The position numbers and the translations under genes were made by a program. This document shows, in pieces, positions 25,685-35,164 of a DNA stretch of 64,000 nucleotides. Origin of the DNA: DASVFB01 sp963815965. Lineage in GTDB: Bacteria; Actinomycetota; Thermoleophilia; Gaiellales; Gaiellaceae. The notes below the pieces were generated by a model, which made no database searches, was not told the origin of the DNA, and saw only the letters and a program-made list of their open reading frames with translations. The stretch covers positions 1 to 64,000 of the forward strand of contig CAWFIT010000015.1 of assembly GCA_963815965.1 (NCBI GenBank), given 5' to 3'. Position 1 is the first letter of the stretch, and each line of letters begins with the position of its first letter.

Positions 25685-26137
25685 CTACGTAGCGGCGGCC
25701 GTCGCCTGACGTTCGGCTTCGAGCTTCAAGTGCCCTAGGCCTGAGTCGGTGGCCTCCTGCAGCGTCTTCGTCAGCCAACGGTGGAAGAGCCGGACCGGGA
25801 GTCCGTCCCACGACTCGGCCGTTCTGACGAGCGTCCCGCCGTCGTGGGGCTCGAACTCGTAGACGTCGACTGCTTTGATGCCGAACGTCTTCCCCGTCCA
25901 GTCGATCCGGCGGGGCGGATCGACCGTCTGGAGGGTCGACGTGATCGTTCCCGGCCCGGCCTTCCAGCGGAACCGCGTACCCGGCGCAAGCGGCCCCTCG
26001 AGCGACACGGACTTGACGTCGGGGTTCCAGCTGGGCCAGTTGGCGATGTCCGTGAGGACGCGCCAGACGATCTCCGGTGGCGCCGCGATCTCGATCTCGC
26101 CGCGCGCGACGGCCGGAGCGGCGGCGTCGATCTCCAC
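25685..26137 (-). CDS. SRPBCC (START-like) domain protein
   Basis: 150 residues with the SRPBCC fold: GEIEIAAPPEIVWRVLTDIA, NWPSWNPDVKSVSLEGPLAP, GTRFRWKAGPGTITSTLQTV, DGGTLVRTAESWDGL and a long C-terminal helix. These hydrophobic-cavity proteins bind or act on lipids and polyketides; the ligand is unknown. GTG 26137 shares a base with the rnc stop, so it belongs to the acpP-rnc transcript. Confidence 0.82.
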   Translation of the reverse strand: MEIDAAAPAVARGEIEIAAPPEIVWRVLTDIANWPSWNPDVKSVSLEGPLAPGTRFRWKAGPGTITSTLQTVDPPRRIDWTGKTFGIKAVDVYEFEPHDGGTLVRTAESWDGLPVRLFHRWLTKTLQEATDSGLGHLKLEAERQATAAAT

Positions 26138-26805
26138 TAGTCCGCAGGCTCCGGCGCGAGGCCAAGCGCCTCCAGCGCCTGCTGAGCCGCCTCCTGCTCC
26201 GCAGCCTTCTTGGACGCGCCGCTCCCGACTCCGAGTTGCTCGCCGTCGATCAGCGCGGCGCACGTGAACCGCCGCTCGTGCGGCGGTCCCTCGATCTCGA
26301 GGATCTCGTACTTGACCGAGCGCGCATCGCGGGCGAGCGCCTCCTGCAACTCGGTCTTGTGATCGACGAAGGTCGTCAGCGCATAGTCGATCCTGTCGGC
26401 GAACGAGTCGACCACAGCCTTCTCGATCTTCTCGAATCCGTGCTCGAGGAAGAGCGCGCCGAGAGCTGCCTCCAGCAACGCTGCGAGCACGTTCCGGTTG
26501 CGAACCAGCCGCTCGAGCTCATCCTCGGGCAGCTCGTTCGTGCCGCGTTCCCGGAGTGGCCGGCCGAGGTCGAGCTCTCGCGCGACGACCGCGCAGCTCT
26601 GGCGTGAGACAACGTGCGAGCGGATCTTCGCGAGCCGCCCCTCGGAGAAGTCCGGATGCGCGTCGTAGAGGGAGTGCGCAACGGCGAGCTCGAGCACGCT
26701 GTCCCCGAGGAACTCCAGGCGCTCGTACGAAAGCGTGCGATCCGGCGCCCACGATGAGTGCGTGAAGACCCGGTCCGCGCGACGCTTCGGGAGATCGTCG
26801 ATCAG
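26137..26805 (-). CDS. rnc: Ribonuclease III, start codon unclear
   Basis: Processes rRNA and double-stranded RNA. The N-terminal endonuclease domain shows FTHSSWAPDRTLSYERLEFL, then GDSVLELAVAH (signature ERLEFLGDSVL), and the C-terminal double-stranded RNA-binding domain is DHKTELQEALA...GSGASKKAAEQEAAQQALEAL. The frame is open from the acpP stop, but between there and the conserved region there is no ATG, GTG or TTG; CTG at 26805 is the only near-cognate start. Either CTG is used or a frame error lies upstream. Standard place between acpP and smc. Confidence 0.88.
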   Translation of the reverse strand: MIDDLPKRRADRVFTHSSWAPDRTLSYERLEFLGDSVLELAVAHSLYDAHPDFSEGRLAKIRSHVVSRQSCAVVARELDLGRPLRERGTNELPEDELERLVRNRNVLAALLEAALGALFLEHGFEKIEKAVVDSFADRIDYALTTFVDHKTELQEALARDARSVKYEILEIEGPPHERRFTCAALIDGEQLGVGSGASKKAAEQEAAQQALEALGLAPEPAD

Positions 26806-26842
26806 CTGAGCGAGCGAGCCGGCGCCCCGCTTCTGCCCGCGG

Positions 26843-27088
26843 CTATTGGTGCGAGGTGACGTAATCGACCGCCTGGCCGACCGTCGTGATCTTCTGCGCG
26901 TCGTCGTCCGAGATCTTGATGCCGAACTGATCCTCGAGCTCCATGATCAGCTCGACCAAGTCGAGCGAGTCGGCGTCGAGATCCTCCTGGAACGACGCCT
27001 CCGGCGTGACCTCGCTCTCGTCCACGCCGAGCTGCTCGGCCAGGACCTCCTTCACTCGTTCGTAGACTTCTTCACGGGACGCGGCCAT
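26843..27088 (-). CDS. acpP: Acyl carrier protein
   Basis: 81 residues, acidic. LDADSLDLVELIMELEDQFG contains the DSL serine that carries phosphopantetheine. It shuttles acyl chains in fatty-acid synthesis and supplies PlsX, encoded just upstream. Confidence 0.96.
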   Translation of the reverse strand: MAASREEVYERVKEVLAEQLGVDESEVTPEASFQEDLDADSLDLVELIMELEDQFGIKISDDDAQKITTVGQAVDYVTSHQ

Positions 27089-27118
27089 CTCATCTCTCCC
27101 TGGTCGGAGCGTGCGCAG

Positions 27119-28096
27119 TTAAGAGCGCGCCGATGCTACACGGTCGGGCAGACGCTCGCCAAGGCGCTCGACGACTCGGTGCTCGACTCCTCTCGCCGCG
27201 AGCCGGATCGCGTTGGCGACAGCGCGGCTGGAGGAGTTCCCGTGGGCGACGACCGAGAGGCCCCTGAGCCCCAGCAGGTAGGCGCCTCCGTAGGTGTCCG
27301 GGTCGAGGCGTGTGCGCATGCGGCGCGCCGCGGGCCTGATGAGGAGGCCGCCCAGCTTGCCCCGCGCGGTCGAGCCGATCTCCTGGCGCAGCTCGTCGAG
27401 CAGCTCGCTGATCGTCCCCTCGAGGAGCTTCAGCGCGACGTTGCCCGTGAACCCATCCGTGACGACGACATCGGCCGCCCCGCGGAGTAGATCGCGCGCC
27501 TCCGTGTTCCCGAGGAAGTTGAGGCCGCTCGCGGCAAGCGCCTCGTGCGCCTCGAGCGTCAACTGGTTGCCCTTCTCAGGCTCCTCGCCGATCGAGAGCA
27601 GGCGGACCTCGGGGTTCGCCACCTCGAGGATCTCCTCTGCAAAGACCGAGCCCATGTGCCCGAACTGGACGAGATGCTCCGCGCGGTTGTCGGCGTTCGC
27701 TCCGGAGTCGATGAGAACCGAGGGCCGGAACCGTGCCGGAATGACGACGGCGATCGCCGGACGAAGGACGCCCGGGAGCCGGCGAATGTGGAGCAGCCCC
27801 GCTGCAAGCATCGCGCCCGTGTTCCCCGCCGAGACGACCGCGTCGGCCTCGCCGGCGCCGACGGCGCGACACGCTGCGACGAGGCTCGAGTCCGGCTTCG
27901 CACGCACGGCGTCCGCAGGCTTCTCATGCATCGCGATCTCCTCGGTCGCGGGGACGAGCTCGAGGCCGTGGGCGTCGAGCGTAGACGGGCCGAAGAGAAC
28001 GACTTCGATGCCCTCGCGCGAGGCCTCGAGCGCCCCCGCGATCACCTCGACCGAGCCGCGGTCGCCGCCCAAGGCATCGACCGCTATTCGGGCCAT
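27119..28096 (-). CDS. plsX: Phosphate acyltransferase PlsX
   Basis: 325 residues. MARIAVDALGGDRGSVEVIA, then KPDSSLVAACRAVGAGEADA, VVSAGNTGAMLAAGLLHIRR, LIDSGANADNRAEHLVQFG and VVTDGFTGNVALKLLEGT are PlsX motifs. It makes acyl-phosphate from acyl-ACP for phosphatidic acid synthesis; PlsC is encoded near the right end. Its ATG overlaps the final base of the rpmF stop. Confidence 0.96.
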   Translation of the reverse strand: MARIAVDALGGDRGSVEVIAGALEASREGIEVVLFGPSTLDAHGLELVPATEEIAMHEKPADAVRAKPDSSLVAACRAVGAGEADAVVSAGNTGAMLAAGLLHIRRLPGVLRPAIAVVIPARFRPSVLIDSGANADNRAEHLVQFGHMGSVFAEEILEVANPEVRLLSIGEEPEKGNQLTLEAHEALAASGLNFLGNTEARDLLRGAADVVVTDGFTGNVALKLLEGTISELLDELRQEIGSTARGKLGGLLIRPAARRMRTRLDPDTYGGAYLLGLRGLSVVAHGNSSSRAVANAIRLAARGVEHRVVERLGERLPDRVASARS

Positions 28097-28284
28097 TACG
28101 GCGCCGGTGCGGTCAGCGGCTCGACGTCACGGCCCTTGTACGTCTTGCAGTTCGGGCACACGTGATGCGGCCGCTTGGGCCGGTGGCAGACCGGACATTC
28201 GTTCACGCGCGGGGCTTCCAGACGATGTGTCGCCCGGCGCTTGTCGCGGCGTGACTTCGACGTTTTTTTCTTCGGGACTGCCAT
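28096..28284 (-). CDS. rpmF: Ribosomal protein L32
   Basis: 62 residues: MAVPKKKTSKSRRDKRRATH, then CPVCHRPKRPHHVCPNC with two CxxC pairs for zinc. The rpmF-plsX coupling is conserved; the usual upstream partner yceD is here separated by a plus-strand ABC-F gene. Confidence 0.96.
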   Translation of the reverse strand: MAVPKKKTSKSRRDKRRATHRLEAPRVNECPVCHRPKRPHHVCPNCKTYKGRDVEPLTAPAP

Positions 28285-28345
28285 CGGCGCGCCAGTCTAG
28301 CTAACATCTCCGCGGGCCTTCGGGCTCGCTTATGACGCGCCTCTA

Positions 28346-28380
28346 GATCGATACCGGTTCTTTTCCTTTCGATCAGGAGG
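28346..28380 (+). promoter_or_regulatory. ABC-F leader: inverted repeat abutting the ribosome-binding site
   Basis: GATCGA (28346-28351) and TCGATC (28369-28374) flank a 17-base loop directly before AGGAGG (28375-28380) and the ATG at 28388. ABC-F genes are often controlled by leader attenuation; a stem here could limit ribosome access. Weak evidence. Confidence 0.3.
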
Positions 28381-28387
28381 TCTGCGC

Positions 28388-29915
28388 ATGCGCGGCGGCA
28401 CCGTTGTCGCGACGAACATCACGAAGGAGCACGGCACGACGGTTGTCCTCGACCGGCTGTCGCTCACGGTTCCGCCGTGCGCGCGCATCGGCGTCGTGGG
28501 GCCGAACGGGAGCGGCAAGTCGACGCTGCTGCGCATCCTCTCGGGCGTGGAGGAGCCGACTGCCGGCCGCGTCGAGCGCTTCGGCACGACGGCGTATTTG
28601 CCGCAGGAGCCGGAGCGGCGGACCGGCGAGACGCTGCTCGGATTCCTTGCCCGCCGGACGGGTGTCGCGGACGCCGAGGCTCGGATGGACGCGGGAAGCG
28701 ACGACTACCACGACGCGCTCGAGCGGTTCCTCGCAGTCGGCGGCGCGGATCTCGAACCGCGGGCGCGCAAGGTGTGCGCGCGGCTCGGCATCGTCGTCCC
28801 GCTGGACGCGGAGCTTCCGACCCTCTCAGGCGGCGAGGCCGCACGCGTGTCGCTCGCGGCACTCCTGCTCTCGCGGGTGGATGTCCTCTGCCTCGACGAG
28901 CCGACGAACGACCTCGACTTCGACGGGCTCGAGCGGCTCGAGCGCTTCGTCCAGGGCTATGTCGGCTCGGTCGTGCTGGTGTCTCACGACCGGGAGTTCC
29001 TCGACCGCACGGTCACGCGGATCGTCGCGTTCGAGGCGGAGACGCGCAAGGTGACGGAGCACACCGGTACCTACTCGGACCATGTGCGCGAGCGAGCACT
29101 CGCCCTTGCGCGGCAGGAGCGTATCGTACGCGGAGTTCGTCGACGAGCGTGACCGCTTCGGAACGCTGCTCGGCGTGCGGCGTGAGCAGGCGCGCCACGG
29201 CGTCCATATCGGCCAGCGCGAGACGCAGGCGCTCAAGTCAAAGGTTGCGCAGGCAAAGCGCCGACTCGAACGGCTCGAAGAAGTCGACAAGCCGTGGCGC
29301 CCGTGGCGGCTGGAGCTCGAGCTCGCGCCGGACGCACGCAGCGGCGACGTGGTGGCCCGCCTTGCCGGAGCCGTCATCGAGCGCGGCGGCTTCCGGCTGG
29401 GCCCGATCGAGCTGGACGTGGGCTGGGGCGACCGCATTGCGATCGTCGGGCGAAACGGCTCCGGTAAGACGACGCTGCTCCGCGCCCTTGTGGGAGAGCT
29501 GCCGCTTGCGCGCGGCGAGCGGACGATCGGAAAAGGCGTCGTGTTCGGCGAGCTCGACCAGCGCCGCGACCTCTTCTCGAGCGACGAACCGCTGCTCGAA
29601 CGTTTTCGCCGCGAGTCGAGCCTTGCGCCCGCCGAAGCGCGGACGTTGCTCGCGAAGTTCGGCATCCGCGGCGAGGACGCACTGCGTCCGTCGCGGTCGC
29701 TGTCGCCGGGCGAGCGGAGCCGCGCGGTACTCGCGTCGCTTCAGGCACGCGGCGTCAATTGCCTGATCCTCGACGAGCCTACGAACCATCTCGACCTCGA
29801 GGCGATCGAGCAGCTCGAGATGGCACTCGCGGATTACGCGGGAACGGTGCTACTCGTGACGCACGACCGGCGCTTCCTCGATCGCTTCGCGCCAACGCGA
29901 ACGATGACGCTCTAG
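28388..29915 (+). CDS. ABC-F family ribosome-protection-type ATPase, one frameshift
   Basis: Two ABC modules and no membrane domain. First module: GVVGPNGSGKSTLLRILSG, TLSGGEAARVSLAALLL, LCLDEPTNDLDFDGL and VLVSHDREFLDRTVTRIV. Near 29125-29135 the frame moves one base and continues YAEFVDERDRFGTLL. After the interdomain linker comes module two: IVGRNGSGKTTLLRALVGEL, SLSPGERSRAVLASL, LILDEPTNHLDLEAIE, VTHDRRFLDRF. ABC-F proteins bind the ribosomal E site; some give resistance to macrolides, lincosamides or pleuromutilins. The linker is short and the resistance role is unproven. It sits between yceD and rpmF on the opposite strand; its stop overlaps the yceD stop (CTAG). Confidence 0.85.
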
Positions 29916-30424
29916 CCGAGCTTGTCGCGAATTTCCGCGAGCACGGCCCAGCGCGGATCGACGTGCTCTTCCTCGTGCTCGTGCGGCTCGACGTTCAGGT
30001 CTTTGCCGCACATCGGGCAAAGGCCCTTGCAGTCGGGCATGCACAGGATCTGCTCCGGGAGCGCCAGCGCGATCGCATCGCGCGCCCACGCGTCGAGCGC
30101 GAGGACGTCATCGGTGAGGTACGGCGTGCGCAGCTCGTCGCTGCCCTCCGGGTTCGTCGCCTGATACTCGCGGGCGTCAATAGGGATCTCGACGACGGCG
30201 TCCGCGAGGCAGCGGTAGCACGGACCGTGCAGTCTGGCGTGGAAGCGAAGCTGGAAGACGGTGCCAGTGCTCGCGCGCGTGATCACCAGCTCGGCGGGCA
30301 CGGTGTCCGGGACCGCCAGGTAGCGCTGGCCGCCGTACTCGAGCGGCGTCAGGTCGAGCTGGACCTCGTCGCGGAACTCCTCGCCGGAGCGCAGCCGCGC
30401 GCTGCGCAGGTTGAACGTCTTCAT
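29912..30424 (-). CDS. yceD: DUF177/YceD protein
   Basis: 170 residues. MKTFNLRSARLRSGEEFRDE and the Cys pattern CYRCL...CMPDCKGLCPMCGKDL are typical of DUF177, linked to 23S rRNA and ribosomal protein L32 homeostasis. In most genomes it directly precedes rpmF; here a plus-strand ABC-F gene lies between. Confidence 0.9.
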   Translation of the reverse strand: MKTFNLRSARLRSGEEFRDEVQLDLTPLEYGGQRYLAVPDTVPAELVITRASTGTVFQLRFHARLHGPCYRCLADAVVEIPIDAREYQATNPEGSDELRTPYLTDDVLALDAWARDAIALALPEQILCMPDCKGLCPMCGKDLNVEPHEHEEEHVDPRWAVLAEIRDKLG

Positions 30425-30453
30425 GGGATCGAGCGTAGCGCCCGCGTGGGTTC

Positions 30454-30558
30454 TTACAGCCAGCGCCGGCGCTGCGACTCGTGCGGCCGGGAGTCCCGCC
30501 CGAAGGCCAGGGCAAGAGGAAAGAACGCGAGGATGGCGATGACGGCCAGCAACCACAT
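30454..30558 (-). CDS. Very small membrane protein (34 aa)
   Basis: MWLLAVIAILAFFPLALAFG (one membrane helix) followed by RDSRPHESQRRRWL. The TM plus F-G-x-DSRP...W tail resembles short actinobacterial membrane peptides. ATG 30558, TAA 30454. It is 29 bases upstream of yceD on the same strand and divergent from the LysR gene. Too short for standard gene calls; conservation would be the test. Confidence 0.5.
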   Translation of the reverse strand: MWLLAVIAILAFFPLALAFGRDSRPHESQRRRWL

Positions 30559-30618
30559 GTCGTTAGCTTGCCTGCGCAGGGTTCATTAGCACAAATCGAT
30601 GTTATGATCTCTTTGATT

Positions 30619-31554
30619 ATGGATACTGATCGTCTACTCGGCATCGAACTGCGGCACCTCGTGGCTCTCCAGGCCATCGCCGAGCACGGCTCGTTCGGCC
30701 GTGCCGCGAAGGCTCTGGGCTACACGCAGTCGGCGATCAGCCAGCAGATGGCTGCGCTCGAGCGCGCCGTCGGCGAGAAGCTGATCGAGCGGCCGGGTGG
30801 CCCGCGGGCCGTGTCGCTGACCGAAGCCGGCGAGCTGCTGCTCAGGCATGCCGAGGCGATCGTGGCCCGGATGAAGGCTGCGCAGGCCGATCTAGCGGCG
30901 TTTGCCGAGGGCGAGGCCGGTCCGCTCCGCGTCGGCACCTACCAGAGCGTCAGCGCGCGCCTCGTCCCCGTACTCGTCCGCCGCTTCAAGGAGCAGTTCC
31001 CGAAGGTGGACGTGCAGCTCTCGGAGTCCGCGATCGACGAGGAGCTCGAGGCGCGGCTCGAGCGCGGCGAGGTCGACCTCTCGTTCGTGATGCTGCCTAT
31101 CCACGAGGCGCCGCTCGAGGCCGCGCAGCTGCTCGTCGATCCCTACGTGCTGATCGTTCCCGCAGGCTCGCCGCTCGCGGGGCGTGCAAAGCCGCCGTCG
31201 CTGCGCGAGATCGCGAAGCAGCCGCTGATCGGCTACCGGCAGTGCCGGAGCAACGAGGCGGTCGAGACGGCGATTCGCCGCGCAGGCGCCGAGCCGCGCT
31301 TCGTCTTTCGCTCGGACGACAACGGCACCGTGCAAGGCCTCGTCGGCGCGGACGTCGGCGTCGCGCTCGTCCCGCGGCTGACGTTGCAGCCGACCGACGG
31401 CAGCGTCGAGACGATCGAGATGGGAGAGCTGCTGCCGCCGCGGCTCATCGGCATCGCGTGGCACCGCGATCGGTACCGCACACCCGCCGCGCGCGCGTTC
31501 GTCGAAATGGCGCAGACGCTCTGCGCCGATGACGCCACTCAGCTCGCCGCGTAG
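30619..31554 (+). CDS. LysR-type transcriptional regulator
   Basis: 311 residues. N-terminal HTH: HLVALQAIAEHGSFGRAAKA, GYTQSAISQQMAALERAVGE; C-terminal periplasmic-binding-fold effector domain from about residue 95 (PLRVGTYQSVSARLVPVLVR; LVDPYVLIVPAGSPLAG; LVGADVGVALVPRLTLQP). ATG 30619 is used; ATG 30604 is in frame. An AT-rich stretch (about 30590-30625) around the start is the likely promoter/operator and is unusual in this GC-rich DNA. Target genes not evident: divergent neighbours are a tiny membrane protein and yceD. Confidence 0.85.
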   Translation: MDTDRLLGIELRHLVALQAIAEHGSFGRAAKALGYTQSAISQQMAALERAVGEKLIERPGGPRAVSLTEAGELLLRHAEAIVARMKAAQADLAAFAEGEAGPLRVGTYQSVSARLVPVLVRRFKEQFPKVDVQLSESAIDEELEARLERGEVDLSFVMLPIHEAPLEAAQLLVDPYVLIVPAGSPLAGRAKPPSLREIAKQPLIGYRQCRSNEAVETAIRRAGAEPRFVFRSDDNGTVQGLVGADVGVALVPRLTLQPTDGSVETIEMGELLPPRLIGIAWHRDRYRTPAARAFVEMAQTLCADDATQLAA

Positions 31555-31557
31555 TCG

Positions 31558-32055
31558 CTAGTACGGTTGCTCGTCGTCGGTGGCGCCGACGCCGGCGACG
31601 ACGGATTCCTGCGAGCGTTCCTGCAAGCGCTCGCGTCCGCGCTTGACCGCGCCGAGGAACTTGTCGAGGTTGACCTCGAGCGTCGAGAGGATGCCGTCCG
31701 CCCAGTCCTCCATCTCGAGCTTGGTCTCCCGCGCCTGCCGGCGCGCGTCGTCGACGATGTCCTGCGCCTGCTTTTCGGCGAGCTTCACGATCTCGGTCTG
31801 CGACGCCTCGCGAACGGCCTGCTCGCGCGCCTCCTGCAACAGCCGGTCACATTCCCGCTTGGCCTCGGCAAGCATCTCCTGGCGCTCCTTCACGATCCAA
31901 CGCGCCTGCTTGATCTCCTCGGGGATCGTCGCGCGCATCTGGTCGAGGATGTCGTAGATCTCCTCGCGGTCGATGCGCACCTGGTCGGTGAGCGGCACGG
32001 CCTTCGCCTGGTGCACGAGGTCGTCGAGCTTGTCGATCAGTACGAGAACGTCCAT
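31558..32055 (-). CDS. DivIVA/SepIVA-like coiled-coil protein
   Basis: 165 residues, mostly helical. It opens MDVLVLIDKLDDLVHQAKAV, then VRIDREEIYDILDQMRATIP, then a coiled coil (ARWIVKERQEMLAEAKRECD; IVKLAEKQAQDIVDDARRQA). This resembles mycobacterial SepIVA, a DivIVA-domain regulator of division and envelope growth, whose gene also lies close to the yceD-rnc region. It is shorter than SepIVA, having one coiled-coil stretch. Located just after coaD. Confidence 0.75.
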   Translation of the reverse strand: MDVLVLIDKLDDLVHQAKAVPLTDQVRIDREEIYDILDQMRATIPEEIKQARWIVKERQEMLAEAKRECDRLLQEAREQAVREASQTEIVKLAEKQAQDIVDDARRQARETKLEMEDWADGILSTLEVNLDKFLGAVKRGRERLQERSQESVVAGVGATDDEQPY

Positions 32056-32064
32056 GGGCGCAGT

Positions 32065-32576
<512 letters not shown>

Positions 32577-32580
<4 letters not shown>

Positions 32581-33104
32581 CGGTTGAAGAGCGTAATGCG
32601 CGCGGCACCGTAGCGGCGTGACGTTCGTTGCTCGAGCGGCAGCTCCGGCTCGGTCTTGGCTCCGGTTTCGAGGACGAGCAGGCCTCCCTCCGCGAGCAGC
32701 CGCGGCAGGTAGCGCGCCAGCTGCGGCTCGAGCGCGGCGTACTCGTCGTACGGCGGATCGCAGAAGATCAGGTCGAACGTGCGCGTATCTGCGGCGAGGA
32801 AACGCGAGACGTCGTTGCAGACGACCTGCGCGCCGGTGAGGCGGAGCTTCTCGAGGTTTCGGTCGATCACACGGCAGGCGTCGCCGTGCGACTCGACGAA
32901 GACCGCGCGCTCGGCGCCGCGCGAGAGCGCTTCGATCCCCATCGCGCCCGAGCCGGCGAAGAGGTCGAGCGCAACCGCTTCAGGCACCCAAGCCTGCACG
33001 AGGTTGAAGACGTTCTCGCGCACGCGGTCGGAGGTCGGCCGCGTCGCGAGCCCTTTCGGGGCGTCGATCCGGTGGCCCTTGCGCGAGCCGGCGATGATCC
33101 GCAT
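32577..33104 (-). CDS. rsmD: 16S rRNA m2G966 methyltransferase RsmD
   Basis: 175 residues. MRIIAGSRKGHRIDAPKGLA, then TRPTSDRVRENVFNLVQ, SAM motif LDLFAGSGAMGIEALSRGA and catalytic DLIFCDPPYDEYA. Coupled to recG (shared base at 33104) and coaD, the standard order. Confidence 0.95.
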
Positions 33105-35137
33105 CAGCCTGCTGTGTCCGCGTCCGCGAACCGCGCGTCGACCTCGTCATCGATAGGGCCGTGCAGGTCGACGAGCGCTCGCGCCGCCTCGCGGGCCCGC
33201 TCGAGCAGCGGGCGGTCAGCCCTCAGATGCGTGAACTTCAGGTCCGAGAGCCCGGACTGGCGCGTGCCGAGGAGCTGCCCTTCTCCGCGGATCTCCAGGT
33301 CTTTCTCGGCGAGGACGAAGCCGTCCGTCGTCGAGACGAGGGCGTCCAGCCGCTCCTTGGCGGAATCCGTGAGCTGGTCCTGCGGCCGCGAGATCAGCAA
33401 GCAGTACGACTGCTCGGCGCCGCGGCCGACTCGGCCGCGCAACTGGTGCAGCGTCGCGAGGCCGAAGCGATCGGCCTCCTGCACGATCATGATCGTCGCG
33501 TTCGGGACGTCGACGCCGACCTCGATCACAGTCGTCGCGACGAGCACATCCAGCTCGCGCTCTTTGAACTGCGCCATCAGCTCGCGTCGCTCAGACGGCC
33601 GCAGCCGCCCGTGCAGCAGACCAACGCGATATCCCTTGAGCTCGCCGCGACGGAGCCGCTCGGCTTCCACTTCGGCCGGTCGCGCGACAGACGTCTCCGA
33701 CTCCTCGATCAGCGGGCACACGACGTACGCCTGCCGCCCGGCGTCGAGGTGCCGGCGCAAGCGCATGTACGCCTCCGACGATCGTTCCGCGGTGATGCGG
33801 CTCGTGACAATCGGCTTGCGTTCGGCCGGCGGCTTCGCGATCTCCGTCACCGAGAGATCGCCGTAAACCGTCAGAGCGAGTGTTCGCGGGATCGGCGTCG
33901 CCGTCATGTGCAACACGTGAGGCGAACGACCTTCGACGAGCGCCTCCCGCTGCTCGACGCCGAAGCGATGCTGCTCGTCGATCACGGCCACGGCGAGCCG
34001 CGGCAGCTCGACGCCGTCCTGAATCAGCGCGTGCGTGCCCACCACGAGCTCCGCGTCGGGATCGCTCTTGACCGACCCAGTCAGCAGTGCGACACGGACG
34101 CCGAGCTGCGTGCACAGAGCTTCGATCGTGAGAAAGTGTTGCTCCGCAAGCGTCTCGGTCGGCGCCATCAGCGCACCCTGGCGCTCTCTCTCGACGGCGC
34201 GCAGCAACGCGTAGAGCGCGACGACCGTCTTGCCCGAGCCCACGTCGCCCTGCAGGAGCCGCTGCATCGGCACCGTGCCGGCAAGGTCGGCGTCGATCTC
34301 CGCGATCGCGCGCTCCTGGTGCTCGGTCAGCTCGAACGGAAGTGCGGCACGGTAGCGCGTGAGCAACTCTCCCGGCTCGCCGAGCGCGGGCGCGACCGTC
34401 GTCTCGCGCGCACGCACGGAGCGCGCGATCCCGAGCTGTAGAACGAGCAGTTCCTCGAACGCGAGACGCGCGCGTCCGCGCTCAGCCTCCTCGAGTGAGC
34501 GCGGCCGGTGCAGCGCATGGAGTGCGTCGACCTTCGACGGGAGGCGCTCCTGCTGCCTGAGGGCCGCGGGCAAGGGATCGCCAACATCACGCGGGAGCGC
34601 GGCGAGCACGAGCTCTCGGAGCTTCTTCGGGGTCACGTCCTCGCCAGCGGGATAGACGGGGACGAGATCCGCGTGCTCGGACGCGGGTTCGTGCGTCCGC
34701 ACCGCGAACGTGCCGCGCCGGACCGAGCCGATCAACCGCAGCCGCACTCCCGGCCGGAGCTGCTCCGCGACCCACGGCTGGTTGAACCACGTCGCGCGGA
34801 TCTGACCCGACTCGTCCGAGACGATCGCCTCGACTATCGAGAGGCGGCGTCGCGGACTTCGCTTCGACACGCGACCCACCGTCGCCTCGATCGACACCTC
34901 CTCGCCTTCGCCGATGAGGCCCGAGATCGGGCTGGCGCCGACGTAGCGGAACGGCGCGTGCTCGAGCAGGTCGCGGACGGTGCGCAGGCCGAGCTTCGCG
35001 AGCCGCGCGCGGATCGTCTTCCCGACGCCGGGCAGCGCGTCGACGGGCCGTCCGAGATCGGCAGGACGGCAACGCGGCGGCGGCCATGTCGCCAGCGCCT
35101 CCAGGCCGGCAAAGCCAGGCGGCCGCGTCCTTTTCAC
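33104..35137 (-). CDS. recG: ATP-dependent DNA helicase RecG
   Basis: 677 residues, complete. N-terminal wedge/OB domain (VDALPGVGKTIRARLAKLGL), helicase motifs LLQGDVGSGKTVVALYALLR, VIDEQHRFGVEQREAL (DEQH), HMTATPIPRTLALTVYGDLS, VVCPLIEESE, VATTVIEVGVDVPNATIMIV, QLRGRVGRG and the C-terminal TRIC-like motif. Remodels stalled replication forks and Holliday junctions. Two-component kinase gene lies 27 bases upstream on the same strand. Confidence 0.96.
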   Translation of the reverse strand: MKRTRPPGFAGLEALATWPPPRCRPADLGRPVDALPGVGKTIRARLAKLGLRTVRDLLEHAPFRYVGASPISGLIGEGEEVSIEATVGRVSKRSPRRRLSIVEAIVSDESGQIRATWFNQPWVAEQLRPGVRLRLIGSVRRGTFAVRTHEPASEHADLVPVYPAGEDVTPKKLRELVLAALPRDVGDPLPAALRQQERLPSKVDALHALHRPRSLEEAERGRARLAFEELLVLQLGIARSVRARETTVAPALGEPGELLTRYRAALPFELTEHQERAIAEIDADLAGTVPMQRLLQGDVGSGKTVVALYALLRAVERERQGALMAPTETLAEQHFLTIEALCTQLGVRVALLTGSVKSDPDAELVVGTHALIQDGVELPRLAVAVIDEQHRFGVEQREALVEGRSPHVLHMTATPIPRTLALTVYGDLSVTEIAKPPAERKPIVTSRITAERSSEAYMRLRRHLDAGRQAYVVCPLIEESETSVARPAEVEAERLRRGELKGYRVGLLHGRLRPSERRELMAQFKERELDVLVATTVIEVGVDVPNATIMIVQEADRFGLATLHQLRGRVGRGAEQSYCLLISRPQDQLTDSAKERLDALVSTTDGFVLAEKDLEIRGEGQLLGTRQSGLSDLKFTHLRADRPLLERAREAARALVDLHGPIDDEVDARFADADTAG

Positions 35138-35164
35138 GGTCGCGGACAGAGGCCCGAGTATGCG

